This document shows, piece after piece, positions 1 through 7,031 of a DNA stretch of 7,563 nucleotides (position 1 is its first letter; every line of letters begins with the position of its first letter). A program made the position numbers and the translations under genes. The stretch is from contig URVO01000064.1 of the NCBI GenBank assembly GCA_900551335.1, forward strand, positions 1 to 7,563, given 5' to 3'. The stretch is from an uncultured Phascolarctobacterium sp. GTDB lineage: Bacteria; Bacillota; Negativicutes; Acidaminococcales; Acidaminococcaceae. Below the pieces are notes generated by a model that searched no databases, was not told the DNA's origin, and saw nothing but the letters and a program-made list of their open reading frames with translations.

Positions 1-726
1 TATCCTCTGGAAGTTGGCTCCAACTCCTTCATCCCCGGCTTCGAAGATCAGCTGGTTGGCCTGTCCAAAGGCGATTCCACTGACGTAGAAGTAACCTTCC
101 CGGAAGATTACTTTGTTAAAGACCTGGCTGGCAAAGAAGCTATCTTCAAAGTAAACATCCAAGACGTAAAACGCAAAGAGCTGCCGGAACTGAACGACGA
201 ATATGTTGCTTCCAAGACCGACTTCAAAACTGTAGAAGAGCTGCGTGCTAACTACAAAGAGCGTATGCAAAAAGCTGCTGAAGCTAACGCTAAAGCTGAA
301 TATGAGCATGAACTGATTGACCTGGCTGTAGCTAACGCTAAATTCTCCGTTCCTGAAATCATGATCGAAGACAAAATCAGCCAAATGGTTGACGAAATGA
401 AAATGAGCCTGGAAAGCCGTAAAATGACTCTGGATATGTACATGCAGTACACTGGTCTGGATATGGCTAAAATCCGCGAAAACCAACGCCCTGTTGCTGA
501 AGAAAACGTTAAGACCGATCTGGTTCTGGACGCTATCGCTAAGGCTGAAAACATTCAGGTTGACATGGCTGACGTTGATGCAGAAATCGCTGCTATCTCC
601 GCTCAACATGGCGCTTCTCCTGAAGAAGTTAAGAAGATTATCAAAGCTAACGGCACCATGGGCCTGCTCTTAGCTAACATTGTGCGCCGCAAAGCTGCTC
701 ACGTAGTAATTGACAGCGCAAAATAA
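1..726 (+). CDS. tig: Trigger factor, C-terminal part (5' end outside window)
   Basis: Trigger factor is a ribosome-associated chaperone that binds nascent chains at the exit tunnel and has a peptidyl-prolyl isomerase domain. The frame is open from base 1 and leaves 241 residues. The first ~60 match the end of the FKBP-like PPIase domain: a GSNSFIPGFEDQLVG segment is followed by a VTFPEDYF strand and a LAGKEAIFKVNI strand. The remainder, from the KRKELPELNDEY linker onward, is the mostly helical, charged C-terminal 'arms and body' domain. The N-terminal ribosome-binding domain, roughly 190 residues of a normal ~430, lies upstream of the window. Codon use is strongly biased (GCT, CTG, GAA and AAA dominate) compared with the genes downstream, which fits high expression. 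Only 36 bases separate it from clpP and no terminator is visible, so co-transcription with clpP is likely. tig-clpP-clpX is a conserved bacterial order. Confidence 0.95.
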   Translation, partial: YPLEVGSNSFIPGFEDQLVGLSKGDSTDVEVTFPEDYFVKDLAGKEAIFKVNIQDVKRKELPELNDEYVASKTDFKTVEELRANYKERMQKAAEANAKAEYEHELIDLAVANAKFSVPEIMIEDKISQMVDEMKMSLESRKMTLDMYMQYTGLDMAKIRENQRPVAEENVKTDLVLDAIAKAENIQVDMADVDAEIAAISAQHGASPEEVKKIIKANGTMGLLLANIVRRKAAHVVIDSAK

Positions 727-747
727 TCCTGCCTTAAGGTTAACAGT

Positions 748-753
748 AAGGGG
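748..753 (+). promoter_or_regulatory. Shine-Dalgarno of clpP
   Basis: AAGGGG lies 9 bases before the ATG at 763. It supports that ATG as the clpP start. No promoter-like pair is apparent in the 36-base tig-clpP gap. Confidence 0.7.
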
Positions 754-762
754 TGTGACAAA

Positions 763-1356
763 ATGAATTATGTGCCTATCGTTGTTGAGCAGTCCAGCCG
801 CGGTGAACGATCCTACGATATTTATTCCCGTCTGTTAAAGGACAGAATCGTTTTCGTTACTGGTCCGATTGATGACAACATGGCCAATGTTGTCATTGCT
901 CAATTATTGTTTCTGGAGTCGGAAGACCCGGATAAGGATATCCATCTGTACATCAACAGCCCTGGCGGCAGCGTAAGCGCTGGTATGGCTATTTATGATA
1001 CGATGCAATATATCAAGCCTGATGTTTCTACTATCTGCATGGGTATGGCTGCCAGCATGGCTTCCGTACTGCTTGCAGCTGGTGCGCCCGGCAAGCGCTT
1101 TGCGCTGCCGTATTCGCGCGTAATGATTCACCAGCCGCTGGGCGGTGCTCAGGGCCAGGCTACAGAAATCGAAATCCACGCTCGTGAGATCCTGCGTATC
1201 CGCGAGGAGATGAACGGCGTGCTGGCAAAGCATACCGGTCAGACGGTGGAGAAGATTGCTGCTGATACTGAGCGTGATCATTATCTGACCAGCAAGGAAG
1301 CTAAGGAATACGGCCTGATTGATGAGGTTGTAACTCGCAGTACATCGAAGAACTAA
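763..1356 (+). CDS. clpP: ATP-dependent Clp protease proteolytic subunit ClpP
   Basis: ClpP forms the tetradecameric serine-protease barrel that degrades substrates unfolded by ClpX or ClpC/ClpA in the cytoplasm. The protein is full length at 197 residues. The catalytic triad is visible and numbered as in well-studied orthologues: Ser98 in GMAASMAS, His123 in MIHQP and Asp172 in ERDHYLT. The oxyanion/strand motif [14 protein letters not shown] lies at residues 66-79. The N-terminal axial loop region ([25 protein letters not shown]) is typical, and processing of a short propeptide is possible. The ATG at 763 has a well-placed SD site. clpX begins 27 bases downstream with its own SD site, so the protease and its unfoldase are probably made from one transcript. 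I saw no CtsR-type heptad repeat or CIRCE element upstream within the window. Confidence 0.98.
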   Translation: MNYVPIVVEQSSRGERSYDIYSRLLKDRIVFVTGPIDDNMANVVIAQLLFLESEDPDKDIHLYINSPGGSVSAGMAIYDTMQYIKPDVSTICMGMAASMASVLLAAGAPGKRFALPYSRVMIHQPLGGAQGQATEIEIHAREILRIREEMNGVLAKHTGQTVEKIAADTERDHYLTSKEAKEYGLIDEVVTRSTSKN

Positions 1357-1369
1357 GCTATACACTATT

Positions 1370-1375
1370 AAGGAG
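1370..1375 (+). promoter_or_regulatory. Shine-Dalgarno of clpX
   Basis: AAGGAG lies 8 bases before the ATG at 1384 in the 27-base clpP-clpX gap. It fixes the clpX start and shows independent ribosome loading within one transcript. Confidence 0.75.
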
Positions 1376-1383
1376 ATTGAACT

Positions 1384-2634
1384 ATGAATTTTGACGAGGG
1401 GCATAACAATGAGCTGTGCTGTTCCTTCTGCGGCAAACGCGAAGGTCAGGTACGCAGACTGATTGCTGGCCGCGGTGTTTATATCTGTGATGAGTGTATC
1501 GAGTTCTGCAAAGATATGCTTGACGAGGATAATCAGCAGGCAGCTGCTGAAAACCTGCAGGCTGCAGGCAAGCTGCCGAAGCCACAAGAAATCAAGGCTA
1601 TTTTAGATGAGTACGTTATCGGTCAGGACGAGGCTAAGAAAACCTTGTCTGTGGCTGTATATAACCACTATAAACGAATTAACTACGAAATGCAGAATCC
1701 GCAGGAAAAACGCGATGTGGAGCTGCAAAAATCCAATATCCTCATGCTTGGCCCGACAGGCAGCGGCAAGACCTTACTTGCGCAGACGCTGGCAAAGATC
1801 CTGCAGGTTCCCTTTGCGATTGCTGATGCAACAACGCTGACTGAGGCCGGTTATGTAGGTGAGGACGTAGAAAACATTCTGCTGAAGCTGATCAGCAATG
1901 CTGATTACGACGTTGAAGCTGCGCAGCGTGGTATCGTGTATATTGATGAGATTGACAAGATTTCTCGTAAATCCGAAAATGTTTCGATTACTCGTGACGT
2001 TTCCGGCGAGGGTGTACAGCAGGCACTGCTGAAAATCCTCGAGGGGACTGTTGCCAGCGTTCCGCCGAAGGGTGGACGTAAGCATCCGCATCAGGAGTTC
2101 ATCAATATTGATACAACGAACATTCTGTTTATCTGCGGCGGTGCTTTTGCCGGATTGGAGCATATTATCAATGCCCGCGTCGGCAAAAAGAACCTGGGCT
2201 TTGGCGCAGACGTGCGCAAGAAGGAAGAAATCAATAACGATGAAGTCTTCGACAAGGTTTTGCCTGAGGATATCATGAAGTTTGGTATTATTCCTGAATT
2301 TGCAGGCAGTCTGCCTGTTGTTGTAACGCTGAATTCGCTGAACAAGGAAGCTCTGGTCCAGATTCTGACCGAGCCGAAGAACGCTCTGATTAAGCAATAT
2401 CAGCGCTTCCTGGCTATGGACGGCGTAGAGCTGGAGTTTGAGCCTGCTGCACTGGAGGCTATTGCTGAAGAGGCAATGAAGCGTAATGCCGGTGCGCGTG
2501 GTCTGCGTGCTATTATCGAATCAATTATGCGTAATGTGATGTATGATGTTCCTTCCCGTGATGATGTCAAGAAATGCATTGTTACTGAAGCTACGGTACG
2601 CGAGCATTGCGAACCGCAAATGATTACGGAATAA
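1384..2634 (+). CDS. clpX: ATP-dependent Clp protease ATP-binding subunit ClpX (arginine-finger position is Ser)
   Basis: ClpX is the hexameric AAA+ unfoldase that feeds substrates into ClpP. At 416 residues it is full length. The N-terminal zinc-binding domain has C13-x2-C16 and C35-x2-C38. The AAA+ core has Walker A GPTGSGKT (123-130), pore-1 loop GYVG (156-159), Walker [10 protein letters not shown] (184-192; D188, E189), RKH pore loop (232-234), the ClpP-docking tripeptide as LGF (271-273; IGF in E. coli, LGF in some other bacteria) and sensor 2 GAR with R372. The box VII motif, usually PEFIGRLPV, reads PEFAGSLPV (304-312). Residue 309 is Ser where E. coli has the arginine finger R307. 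The spacing to sensor 2 (63 residues) is the same in both proteins, so the alignment is gap-free. The codon is AGT, one base from CGT (Arg). The flanking frame is intact. This could be a true variant or a base-call error. Identification as ClpX is secure; normal ATPase activity is not. Confidence 0.97.
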   Translation: MNFDEGHNNELCCSFCGKREGQVRRLIAGRGVYICDECIEFCKDMLDEDNQQAAAENLQAAGKLPKPQEIKAILDEYVIGQDEAKKTLSVAVYNHYKRINYEMQNPQEKRDVELQKSNILMLGPTGSGKTLLAQTLAKILQVPFAIADATTLTEAGYVGEDVENILLKLISNADYDVEAAQRGIVYIDEIDKISRKSENVSITRDVSGEGVQQALLKILEGTVASVPPKGGRKHPHQEFINIDTTNILFICGGAFAGLEHIINARVGKKNLGFGADVRKKEEINNDEVFDKVLPEDIMKFGIIPEFAGSLPVVVTLNSLNKEALVQILTEPKNALIKQYQRFLAMDGVELEFEPAALEAIAEEAMKRNAGARGLRAIIESIMRNVMYDVPSRDDVKKCIVTEATVREHCEPQMITE

Positions 2635-2645
2635 CCTAAAATTTG

Positions 2646-2679
2646 CAAGGGGGAAGGATGTTGCCTTCTCCCTTGTTTT
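2646..2679 (+). terminator. Intrinsic terminator or attenuator between clpX and lon
   Basis: A 12-bp stem has its left arm CAAGGGGGAAGG at 2646-2657 and its right arm CCTTCTCCCTTG at 2664-2675. It contains one G-U pair, encloses a 6-base loop, and is followed by TTTT (2676-2679). It lies 11 bases after the clpX stop. The T-run is short, so partial read-through into lon is plausible. Confidence 0.75.
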
Positions 2680-2710
2680 CATATGTGAAATAGTGAGATG
2701 CTATAGCAAA

Positions 2711-2717
2711 AGGAGGG
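2711..2717 (+). promoter_or_regulatory. Shine-Dalgarno that sets the lon start
   Basis: AGGAGGG lies 5 bases before the ATG at 2723. A GTG at 2693 in the same frame would add ten residues, but it has no SD site, and this SD would then fall inside the coding sequence. The ATG at 2723 is therefore preferred. Confidence 0.85.
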
Positions 2718-2722
2718 ATTCT

Positions 2723-5044
2723 ATGGAGCAAAAAATGCTTACAAAGCCTGTTTTAGCGCTGCGAGGCGTATTGATTCTGCCGGGGATGATTGCCAATATC
2801 GACGTCGGCAGAGATAAATCTATTGCGGCAATCAATGCTGTGATGGAGCTTGATAAACAAATTCTGCTGGTAGGGCAGATGGATAATGAAAAGGCTGAGA
2901 TTACCACAGCTGACCTGTATGGCTGGGGCGTGCTGGCTGAGGTAAAGCAAAGACTGCAGCTGCCGAGCGGTGCTATCCGCCTGCTGGTGGAGGGCTTAGC
3001 ACGCGTGAAGCTGACAGAGACTGCCGAGGTGCATAATGGCGAGACTTATTTTGTAGCGCAAGGCGAGATTATCGAGTGCGTGCATGAGCCCAGCAGTGAA
3101 ACTGAGGCTCTGCGCCGCCTGCTGCTTGAAGCTTTTGGTAGCTGGGCAGCCGTGACGAAGAAGGTGCCGGCTGATACGCTGGAGGCTTTTCAGGAGGAAG
3201 AGGATCTGAGCAAGCTGACCGATATTATGGCCGGCTATCTGCCGATTGCACTGCCGGAAAAAGAGCAGCTGCTGGAAACTGAGTCTGTAACGGCGCGTAT
3301 GCGCAGACTTTACGAAATCATGACGCGTGAGCAGGAGATTGCGGCTGTTGCCAAAAGCATTTCTGAACAGGTGCATGAGGCTGTAGAGCAGAACCAGAAG
3401 GAATACTATCTGCGTGAGCAGATTAAGGTTATCAGCAAGGAGTTGGGCGATAGCGAGGACGTGCAGTCAGAGGTTGCGGAGTATAAGCAGCAGATGGCAA
3501 AGCTGAAAATGCCTGCCGACGTAGCTGCCAAGCTGAACAAGGAATTCAGCCGCCTGATGAAGATGCCGCCGATGACGCCGGAGGGAGCTGTTATCCGCAG
3601 CTATATCGAGGCGCTGCTGGCCCTGCCCTGGGGCAAGTTCTCCAAGGATAATTTTGATTTGAAAAAGGCGAAGGATACGCTGGATGCAGACCATTATGGC
3701 CTGAAGAAGGTTAAGGAGCGCATTCTGGAATATCTTGCTGTGCGTGCGCTGTCGAAGAGCACACGCGGTCCGATCCTCTGTCTGGTAGGTCCTCCGGGCG
3801 TGGGCAAGACGAGTCTGGCAAGCAGCATTGCCAAGGCGATTAAGCGCAAATTTACGCGCGTATCGCTGGGCGGCGTGCGTGACGAGGCCGAAATCCGCGG
3901 CCATCGCCGTACCTATATCGGCTCGATGCCCGGTCGTATTATTCATGGTATGCAGACGAGTGGCTGCATGAACCCTGTCTTCCTGCTGGATGAAATCGAC
4001 AAGATGGCTGCTGATTTTCGTGGTGACCCGGCGTCCGCACTTTTGGAGGTGCTGGATCCAGAGCAGAATAATACGTTCAGCGATCACTTTATTGAATTTC
4101 CGTTTGACCTGTCACATGTCTTTTGGATTGTGACGGCCAATACAGCAGAGACTATTCCCCCTGCGCTGCTTGACAGAATGGAGATTATCCAGCTCAGCAG
4201 CTATACGGACGAGGAAAAGGTGAAGATTGCCCAAATTCATCTGCTGCCGAAGGAGCTTAAGCTCAACGGTCTGGAAAAATATAAGGTTACGGTAAGCGAG
4301 AAGGCTATCCGTCGTGTAATCCATGATTATACGCGTGAGGCCGGTGTACGTAACCTAGAGCGCAAGCTGGCGACTATCTGCCGCAAGGTGGCAATGCGCA
4401 TTGTTGAAGGCAAGGCCAAGGGTGCACAGGTAACAGAAAAGAATCTGGAAAAATATCTTGGCCCGGTAATCTTCCTCGACGAGGATTTGTCGATGGAGCC
4501 AGCAGTGGGCGTAGCTAACGGCTTGGCATGGACGAGCGTAGGCGGCGAGCTGCTCAAGGTTGAGGTGCTGGCCTTCAAGGGCAAGGGCGGCCTGACGCTG
4601 ACAGGTCAGCTTGGCGATGTGATGAAGGAATCTGCGCAGGCAGGCTATACCTACATCCGCAGCCGTGCAAAGGTTCTGGGACTGCCTGAGGACTTTGGCG
4701 AAAAGATGGATATTCATATCCATCTGCCGGAGGGCGCTGTGCCGAAGGATGGCCCGTCTGCCGGCGTAACGATGGTTACAGCGATGGTGAGCGCGCTTAC
4801 AGGACGCAAGGTAAAAGGCAAGCTGGCGATGACCGGTGAAATCTCGCTTTCGGGTAAGGTTTGGCCTGTCGGCGGCGTGAAGGAGAAAACCCTGGCTGCT
4901 TATCGCTATGGCGTGCGCACGGTGCTGCTGCCGAAACGCAATATGCAGGATTTGGACGAGCTGCCGGAAAATATCCGTAAGCAGATGACCTTTATACCTG
5001 TAGAACATTTGGATGAAGTTTTGAAACTGGCATTGGAGGATTAA
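2723..5044 (+). CDS. lon: ATP-dependent protease La (Lon)
   Basis: Lon is a cytoplasmic hexameric AAA+ serine protease that degrades misfolded and specific regulatory proteins. With the ATG at 2723 it has 773 residues, the usual length for bacterial LonA. The N-terminal substrate-binding domain (about 1-200) is followed by a coiled-coil/helical linker (about 200-300, including [16 protein letters not shown]). The AAA+ module has Walker A GPPGVGKT (356-363), a pore-loop aromatic Y398 in RTYIGSMPG, Walker B LLDEID (D423, E424), sensor 1 N473, arginine finger R485 (ALLDRME) and sensor 2 R543 (GVRNLER). The C-terminal protease domain carries the Ser-Lys dyad: S679 in PKDGPSAG and K722 in GGVKEK, the same numbers as E. 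coli Lon. All catalytic residues are intact. engB follows one base after the stop, and its SD lies in the last lon codons. clpX-lon-engB order is common in Bacillota; a lonB gene between clpX and lon, as in Bacillus subtilis, is absent here. Confidence 0.98.
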   Translation: MEQKMLTKPVLALRGVLILPGMIANIDVGRDKSIAAINAVMELDKQILLVGQMDNEKAEITTADLYGWGVLAEVKQRLQLPSGAIRLLVEGLARVKLTETAEVHNGETYFVAQGEIIECVHEPSSETEALRRLLLEAFGSWAAVTKKVPADTLEAFQEEEDLSKLTDIMAGYLPIALPEKEQLLETESVTARMRRLYEIMTREQEIAAVAKSISEQVHEAVEQNQKEYYLREQIKVISKELGDSEDVQSEVAEYKQQMAKLKMPADVAAKLNKEFSRLMKMPPMTPEGAVIRSYIEALLALPWGKFSKDNFDLKKAKDTLDADHYGLKKVKERILEYLAVRALSKSTRGPILCLVGPPGVGKTSLASSIAKAIKRKFTRVSLGGVRDEAEIRGHRRTYIGSMPGRIIHGMQTSGCMNPVFLLDEIDKMAADFRGDPASALLEVLDPEQNNTFSDHFIEFPFDLSHVFWIVTANTAETIPPALLDRMEIIQLSSYTDEEKVKIAQIHLLPKELKLNGLEKYKVTVSEKAIRRVIHDYTREAGVRNLERKLATICRKVAMRIVEGKAKGAQVTEKNLEKYLGPVIFLDEDLSMEPAVGVANGLAWTSVGGELLKVEVLAFKGKGGLTLTGQLGDVMKESAQAGYTYIRSRAKVLGLPEDFGEKMDIHIHLPEGAVPKDGPSAGVTMVTAMVSALTGRKVKGKLAMTGEISLSGKVWPVGGVKEKTLAAYRYGVRTVLLPKRNMQDLDELPENIRKQMTFIPVEHLDEVLKLALED
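5035..5040 (+). promoter_or_regulatory. Shine-Dalgarno of engB inside lon
   Basis: GGAGGA overlaps the last codons of lon (Leu-Glu-Asp) and lies 5 bases before the ATG at 5046. With only one base between the lon stop and the engB start, translation of engB is probably coupled to that of lon. Confidence 0.7.
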
Positions 5045-5045
5045 C

Positions 5046-5696
5046 ATGACTAAAGGAATGTGGGATATTATTCGCTCTAAATATGTTGCTTCGGCAGTAC
5101 GTGCTAACCAATATCCTGAGCCGACCTTGATTGAGGCTGCTTTTATTGGTCGCAGTAATGTAGGCAAATCTTCTTTGATCAATTCTCTGTGCCGCCGCAA
5201 CGGTTTGGCACGCGTCAGCTCGACTCCGGGCAAGACGCAGACGATAAATTTCTATGAGCTGGAGGCCAAGCGCATGAGCGAAGGTCTGGATGAGCGTGCG
5301 CGCTTTTATCTTGTTGACCTGCCTGGCTATGGCTTTGCGAAAACCAATCACAATAATAAGGACCAGTGGTCCGGCTTTATCAGCAAATATCTTTCGGAAA
5401 GTGAAAACCTTGGCGTTGTCTGCCAGCTGATTGATATCCGTCATAAGCCGATGGAAAGCGACATTGAATGCTATAAATGGCTTTTAAGCTGCGGCTTGAA
5501 TGTGCAGGTGGTGCTGACGAAGGCTGACAAGCTTTCGAAAAATGCGGCAATGTCCCAAAAGGCGTTGTTCAGACGCGAGCTGGGGCTGACTGACGACCAG
5601 ATTATCACCTACTCCTCGACGCAGCACACCATGCGTGGCGAGCTGATTGCGCGTATTATGAATGCGCTCGCTGATAATGGCGTAGAGCAGGAGTAA
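5046..5696 (+). CDS. engB: Ribosome biogenesis GTP-binding protein EngB (YsxC/YihA)
   Basis: EngB is a TRAFAC-class GTPase, essential in many bacteria, needed for late assembly of the 50S ribosomal subunit. The protein has 216 residues. The GTPase signatures appear in order: G1 GRSNVGKS (35-42), G2/switch I TPGKTQ (60-65), G3 DLPGYG (91-96), G4 TKAD (158-161) and G5 around YSS (189-191). Between the NFY strand (68-70) and FYLVDLPG (87-94) there are 16 residues, rich in charge (ELEAKRMSEGLDERAR). B. subtilis YsxC, from memory, has about 6 there, so the loop is extended by about ten residues and accounts for part of the slightly large size. The gene sits one base after lon and four bases before the AbrB-type gene, pointing to a shared transcript. 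Adjacency to lon is a classic Bacillota arrangement. Identification is secure. Confidence 0.96.
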   Translation: MTKGMWDIIRSKYVASAVRANQYPEPTLIEAAFIGRSNVGKSSLINSLCRRNGLARVSSTPGKTQTINFYELEAKRMSEGLDERARFYLVDLPGYGFAKTNHNNKDQWSGFISKYLSESENLGVVCQLIDIRHKPMESDIECYKWLLSCGLNVQVVLTKADKLSKNAAMSQKALFRRELGLTDDQIITYSSTQHTMRGELIARIMNALADNGVEQE

Positions 5697-5700
5697 GAAG

Positions 5701-6735
5701 ATGCTTAATCGTTTGCTGCTGTTTATTATGGCGCTGTGCCTGGGATGCATGCTTGAGCGTATGCATCTGCCGATACCGTTTCTGTTGGGAGGCCTGGTTA
5801 CGGCGCTGGCTTGCAAGACGTGCGCGCGTCGGGTACAGGTCAGCTGGCCGAAGCAGCTGCGTGAATATGCGCTGCTGATAGCTGGCTATGGTATCGGCTC
5901 AACCTTTACAGCGGACACCTGGCGCAACCTTTTAACGGAACTGGCGGGCGTTGCAGAGGCCACAGCAGCTATTTTGGGCGCCAGCCTTCTCCTAGCTTTC
6001 ATAACGGCTAAAATTGCGCGAGAGAGCCTTAAAAGCTGCGTGATGGGTATGCTGCCGGGCGGCATGACGCTAACGATGCTGCTTTGCGAGGAGGATAAGG
6101 AGGTTAATCCTAACATCGTCATGGTGATGCAGGTTATCCGTCTGCTGGGCGTGGTTATTTCTGTGCCCTTCCTTGTTATCTGGCTGCTGGACGCGCAGGT
6201 GACAGGCAGCAGCGTGGCTCTGCCAAATCATGGCGGCGTGCATTGGCTTGTCTTTGTACCGCTGGCTATTTTAGGCAGCTTTCTTGCTGTTAAGGTGCAT
6301 CTGCCAACGCCGAAGCTGCTTGGACCGATTTTGGCAACTGCGGCCTTTGCCGTATATACGGGCGGCGTACAGCCTGTACCCTTCTGGCTGATGGCTCCGG
6401 CGCAGGTGAGCATTGGCTTGTACATGGGCATGCAGCTCGATGCAGACCGCATTATCAAAACAAAAAAAATGGTGCCCTTTATTCTAGTAGGCACAGCTAT
6501 TCTTGTTGCGGTCAGCATCGTGATGGCGTATGTGCTTTCTGCACGCTACGGCTTCTCGCTGATTACGGCATTTTTGGCGATGGCACCGGGCGGAATTGCC
6601 GAGATGTCGTTGGCAGGTATGAGCATGGGCGAGAATGTTTCGGTTATTCTTACCTATCAGCTGGTGCGCCTTCTGGCAATCAATATCTGCGTACCGCCGC
6701 TGCTGAAATGGTGGTTTAAGCCGAAGACTGCATAA
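5701..6735 (+). CDS. AbrB-family integral membrane protein with internal duplication (function unknown)
   Basis: This is a 344-residue, very hydrophobic protein resembling the 'AbrB/putative ammonia monooxygenase' membrane family (E. coli AbrB/YbgN type). Despite the name it is unrelated to the DNA-binding AbrB of Bacillus. Roughly nine or ten membrane segments can be outlined, for example about 54-72, 83-104, 138-163, 183-199, 258-280 and 315-337. Two homologous halves are evident at an offset of about 177 residues: PIPFLLG (24-30) with PTPKLLG (202-208), LPGGMT (118-123) with APGGIA (295-300), and QVIRLLGVVISVP (144-156) with QLVRLLAINICVP (320-332). A transport or export role is often assumed for such proteins, but no substrate is established and I do not assign one. 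An AGGAG SD at 5689-5693 sits in the last engB codons, 7 bases before the ATG, so expression is probably coupled to engB. A strong terminator follows. Confidence 0.85.
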   Translation: MLNRLLLFIMALCLGCMLERMHLPIPFLLGGLVTALACKTCARRVQVSWPKQLREYALLIAGYGIGSTFTADTWRNLLTELAGVAEATAAILGASLLLAFITAKIARESLKSCVMGMLPGGMTLTMLLCEEDKEVNPNIVMVMQVIRLLGVVISVPFLVIWLLDAQVTGSSVALPNHGGVHWLVFVPLAILGSFLAVKVHLPTPKLLGPILATAAFAVYTGGVQPVPFWLMAPAQVSIGLYMGMQLDADRIIKTKKMVPFILVGTAILVAVSIVMAYVLSARYGFSLITAFLAMAPGGIAEMSLAGMSMGENVSVILTYQLVRLLAINICVPPLLKWWFKPKTA

Positions 6736-6745
6736 ATAAAAATAT

Positions 6746-6791
6746 AGAGGACGAAGAAAAATCGTAAAAAATTTTTTCTTCGTCCTCTTTT
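6746..6791 (+). terminator. Strong intrinsic terminator after the lon-engB-AbrB operon
   Basis: A perfect 16-bp stem has its left arm at 6746-6761 (AGAGGACGAAGAAAAA) and its right arm at 6773-6788. An 11-base loop separates them and a short T-rich tail follows (TTT at 6789-6791). An A-tract before the stem (6738-6742) would supply a U-tract on the other strand, so it may work in both directions. It closes the upstream operon 10 bases after the AbrB-type stop codon. Confidence 0.85.
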
Positions 6792-6858
6792 AGTTTGCGC
6801 GAAAAAAAGCTTGTAAGCCTTGCAGCATAAGGGCTAGAGCAGTTTCAAGCAATTAGTG

Positions 6859-6900
6859 GGACAACAAAAGTCCATACTGGACAAAAACGTCACATAGTGA
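6859..6900 (+). repeat. Cluster of short palindromes around the micropeptide promoter (possible operators)
   Basis: Several short inverted repeats are packed together. GGAC-N7-GTCC is at 6859-6873. GTCCA-TAC-TGGAC is at 6870-6882 and shares its last bases with the -35 hexamer. TCAC-ATA-GTGA is at 6890-6900, directly against the -10 hexamer. GGACAA recurs at 6859-6864 and 6879-6884, each followed by an A-rich stretch and GTC. The position over the -35 and spacer suits binding by a repressor or activator dimer. No regulator gene is visible in the window, and short palindromes can arise by chance. Confidence 0.4.
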
Positions 6901-6906
6901 TATACT
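6878..6906 (+). promoter_or_regulatory. Housekeeping-sigma promoter with extended -10 driving the micropeptide unit
   Basis: A -35 TGGACA (6878-6883) and a -10 TATACT (6901-6906) are separated by exactly 17 bases. A TG one base upstream of the -10 (6898-6899) gives an extended -10. Each hexamer differs from consensus at one position. A start near 6912-6914 would give a leader of about 38 bases before the first small ORF at 6951. This is the clearest promoter in the window. Confidence 0.75.
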
Positions 6907-6950
6907 TAGAGCATGTTAAGGATACATATAAATGAAAGGTGGTAAGCAAA

Positions 6951-7010
6951 ATGACTTTTGAAAAATTCGTAGCAACTCTGTGCAGCTTCAGATGGTATAT
7001 GGTTCACTAA
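6951..7010 (+). CDS. Micropeptide 1, 19 residues (unrecognised)
   Basis: The predicted peptide is MTFEKFVATLCSFRWYMVH. I do not recognise it. The ATG has AAGGTGG at 6936-6942, 8 bases upstream, and lies about 38 bases downstream of a good promoter. The strongest support for coding is the second small ORF 21 bases downstream, which encodes a related peptide: both share E-K-F-V, a Leu four residues after that block's Phe, an aromatic-Tyr pair and a terminal hydrophobic-His before TAA. The sequence has no signal peptide. It is small, hydrophobic and rich in aromatics (3 Phe, Trp, Tyr), with a net charge near +1 and one Cys. Possible roles include a signalling peptide, a membrane-active or toxin-like peptide, or the coding part of a dual-function small RNA. 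None of these is shown by the sequence. Confidence 0.6.
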   Translation: MTFEKFVATLCSFRWYMVH

Positions 7011-7016
7011 TAGAGC

Positions 7017-7024
7017 AGGAGGTG
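7017..7024 (+). promoter_or_regulatory. Near-perfect Shine-Dalgarno of micropeptide 2
   Basis: AGGAGGTG is 7 bases before the ATG at 7032. It is the longest match to the anti-SD in the window. Such a site in front of an 18-codon ORF argues that this ORF is translated, and efficiently. Confidence 0.8.
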
Positions 7025-7031
7025 AAAAGCA

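Noticed and set aside
904..1587. Long open frame on the - strand opposite clpP and clpX (227 codons)
   Set aside because: It overlaps two certain genes with all their catalytic motifs, matches no family I recognise, and is explained as a codon-bias shadow.
2673..2705. Candidate lon promoter (TTGTTT or TTTTCA with TGCTAT/TATAGC)
   Set aside because: No pair has both acceptable hexamers and 16-18 base spacing, and the start would fall almost on the SD site.
2693..2722. Upstream GTG start for lon adding ten residues
   Set aside because: It has no SD site, and the strong AGGAGGG at 2711-2717 is ideally placed for the ATG at 2723, which gives the family's usual length.
4355..5233. Long open frame on the - strand opposite lon and engB (292 codons)
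   Set aside because: It is entirely antisense to the Lon protease domain and the EngB N-terminus. Its His/Arg/Gln/Leu-rich composition is typical of an antisense shadow.
5701..6735. Annotation of the AbrB-type gene as a transcriptional regulator or ammonia monooxygenase
   Set aside because: The protein is membrane-embedded throughout and has no DNA-binding domain or monooxygenase metal-site motif. Both names are inherited database labels.
6809..6850. Possible branched RNA fold with GCTTG/CAAGC closing arms and an AGCCTT/AAGGGCT inner hairpin
   Set aside because: The pairing is short and imperfect and there is no promoter upstream of it. It does not fit a tRNA or any riboswitch that I recognise.
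6932..6961. ORF MKGGKQNDF starting ahead of micropeptide 1
   Set aside because: It has no SD site and its coding bases include the SD of micropeptide 1. It is probably incidental.
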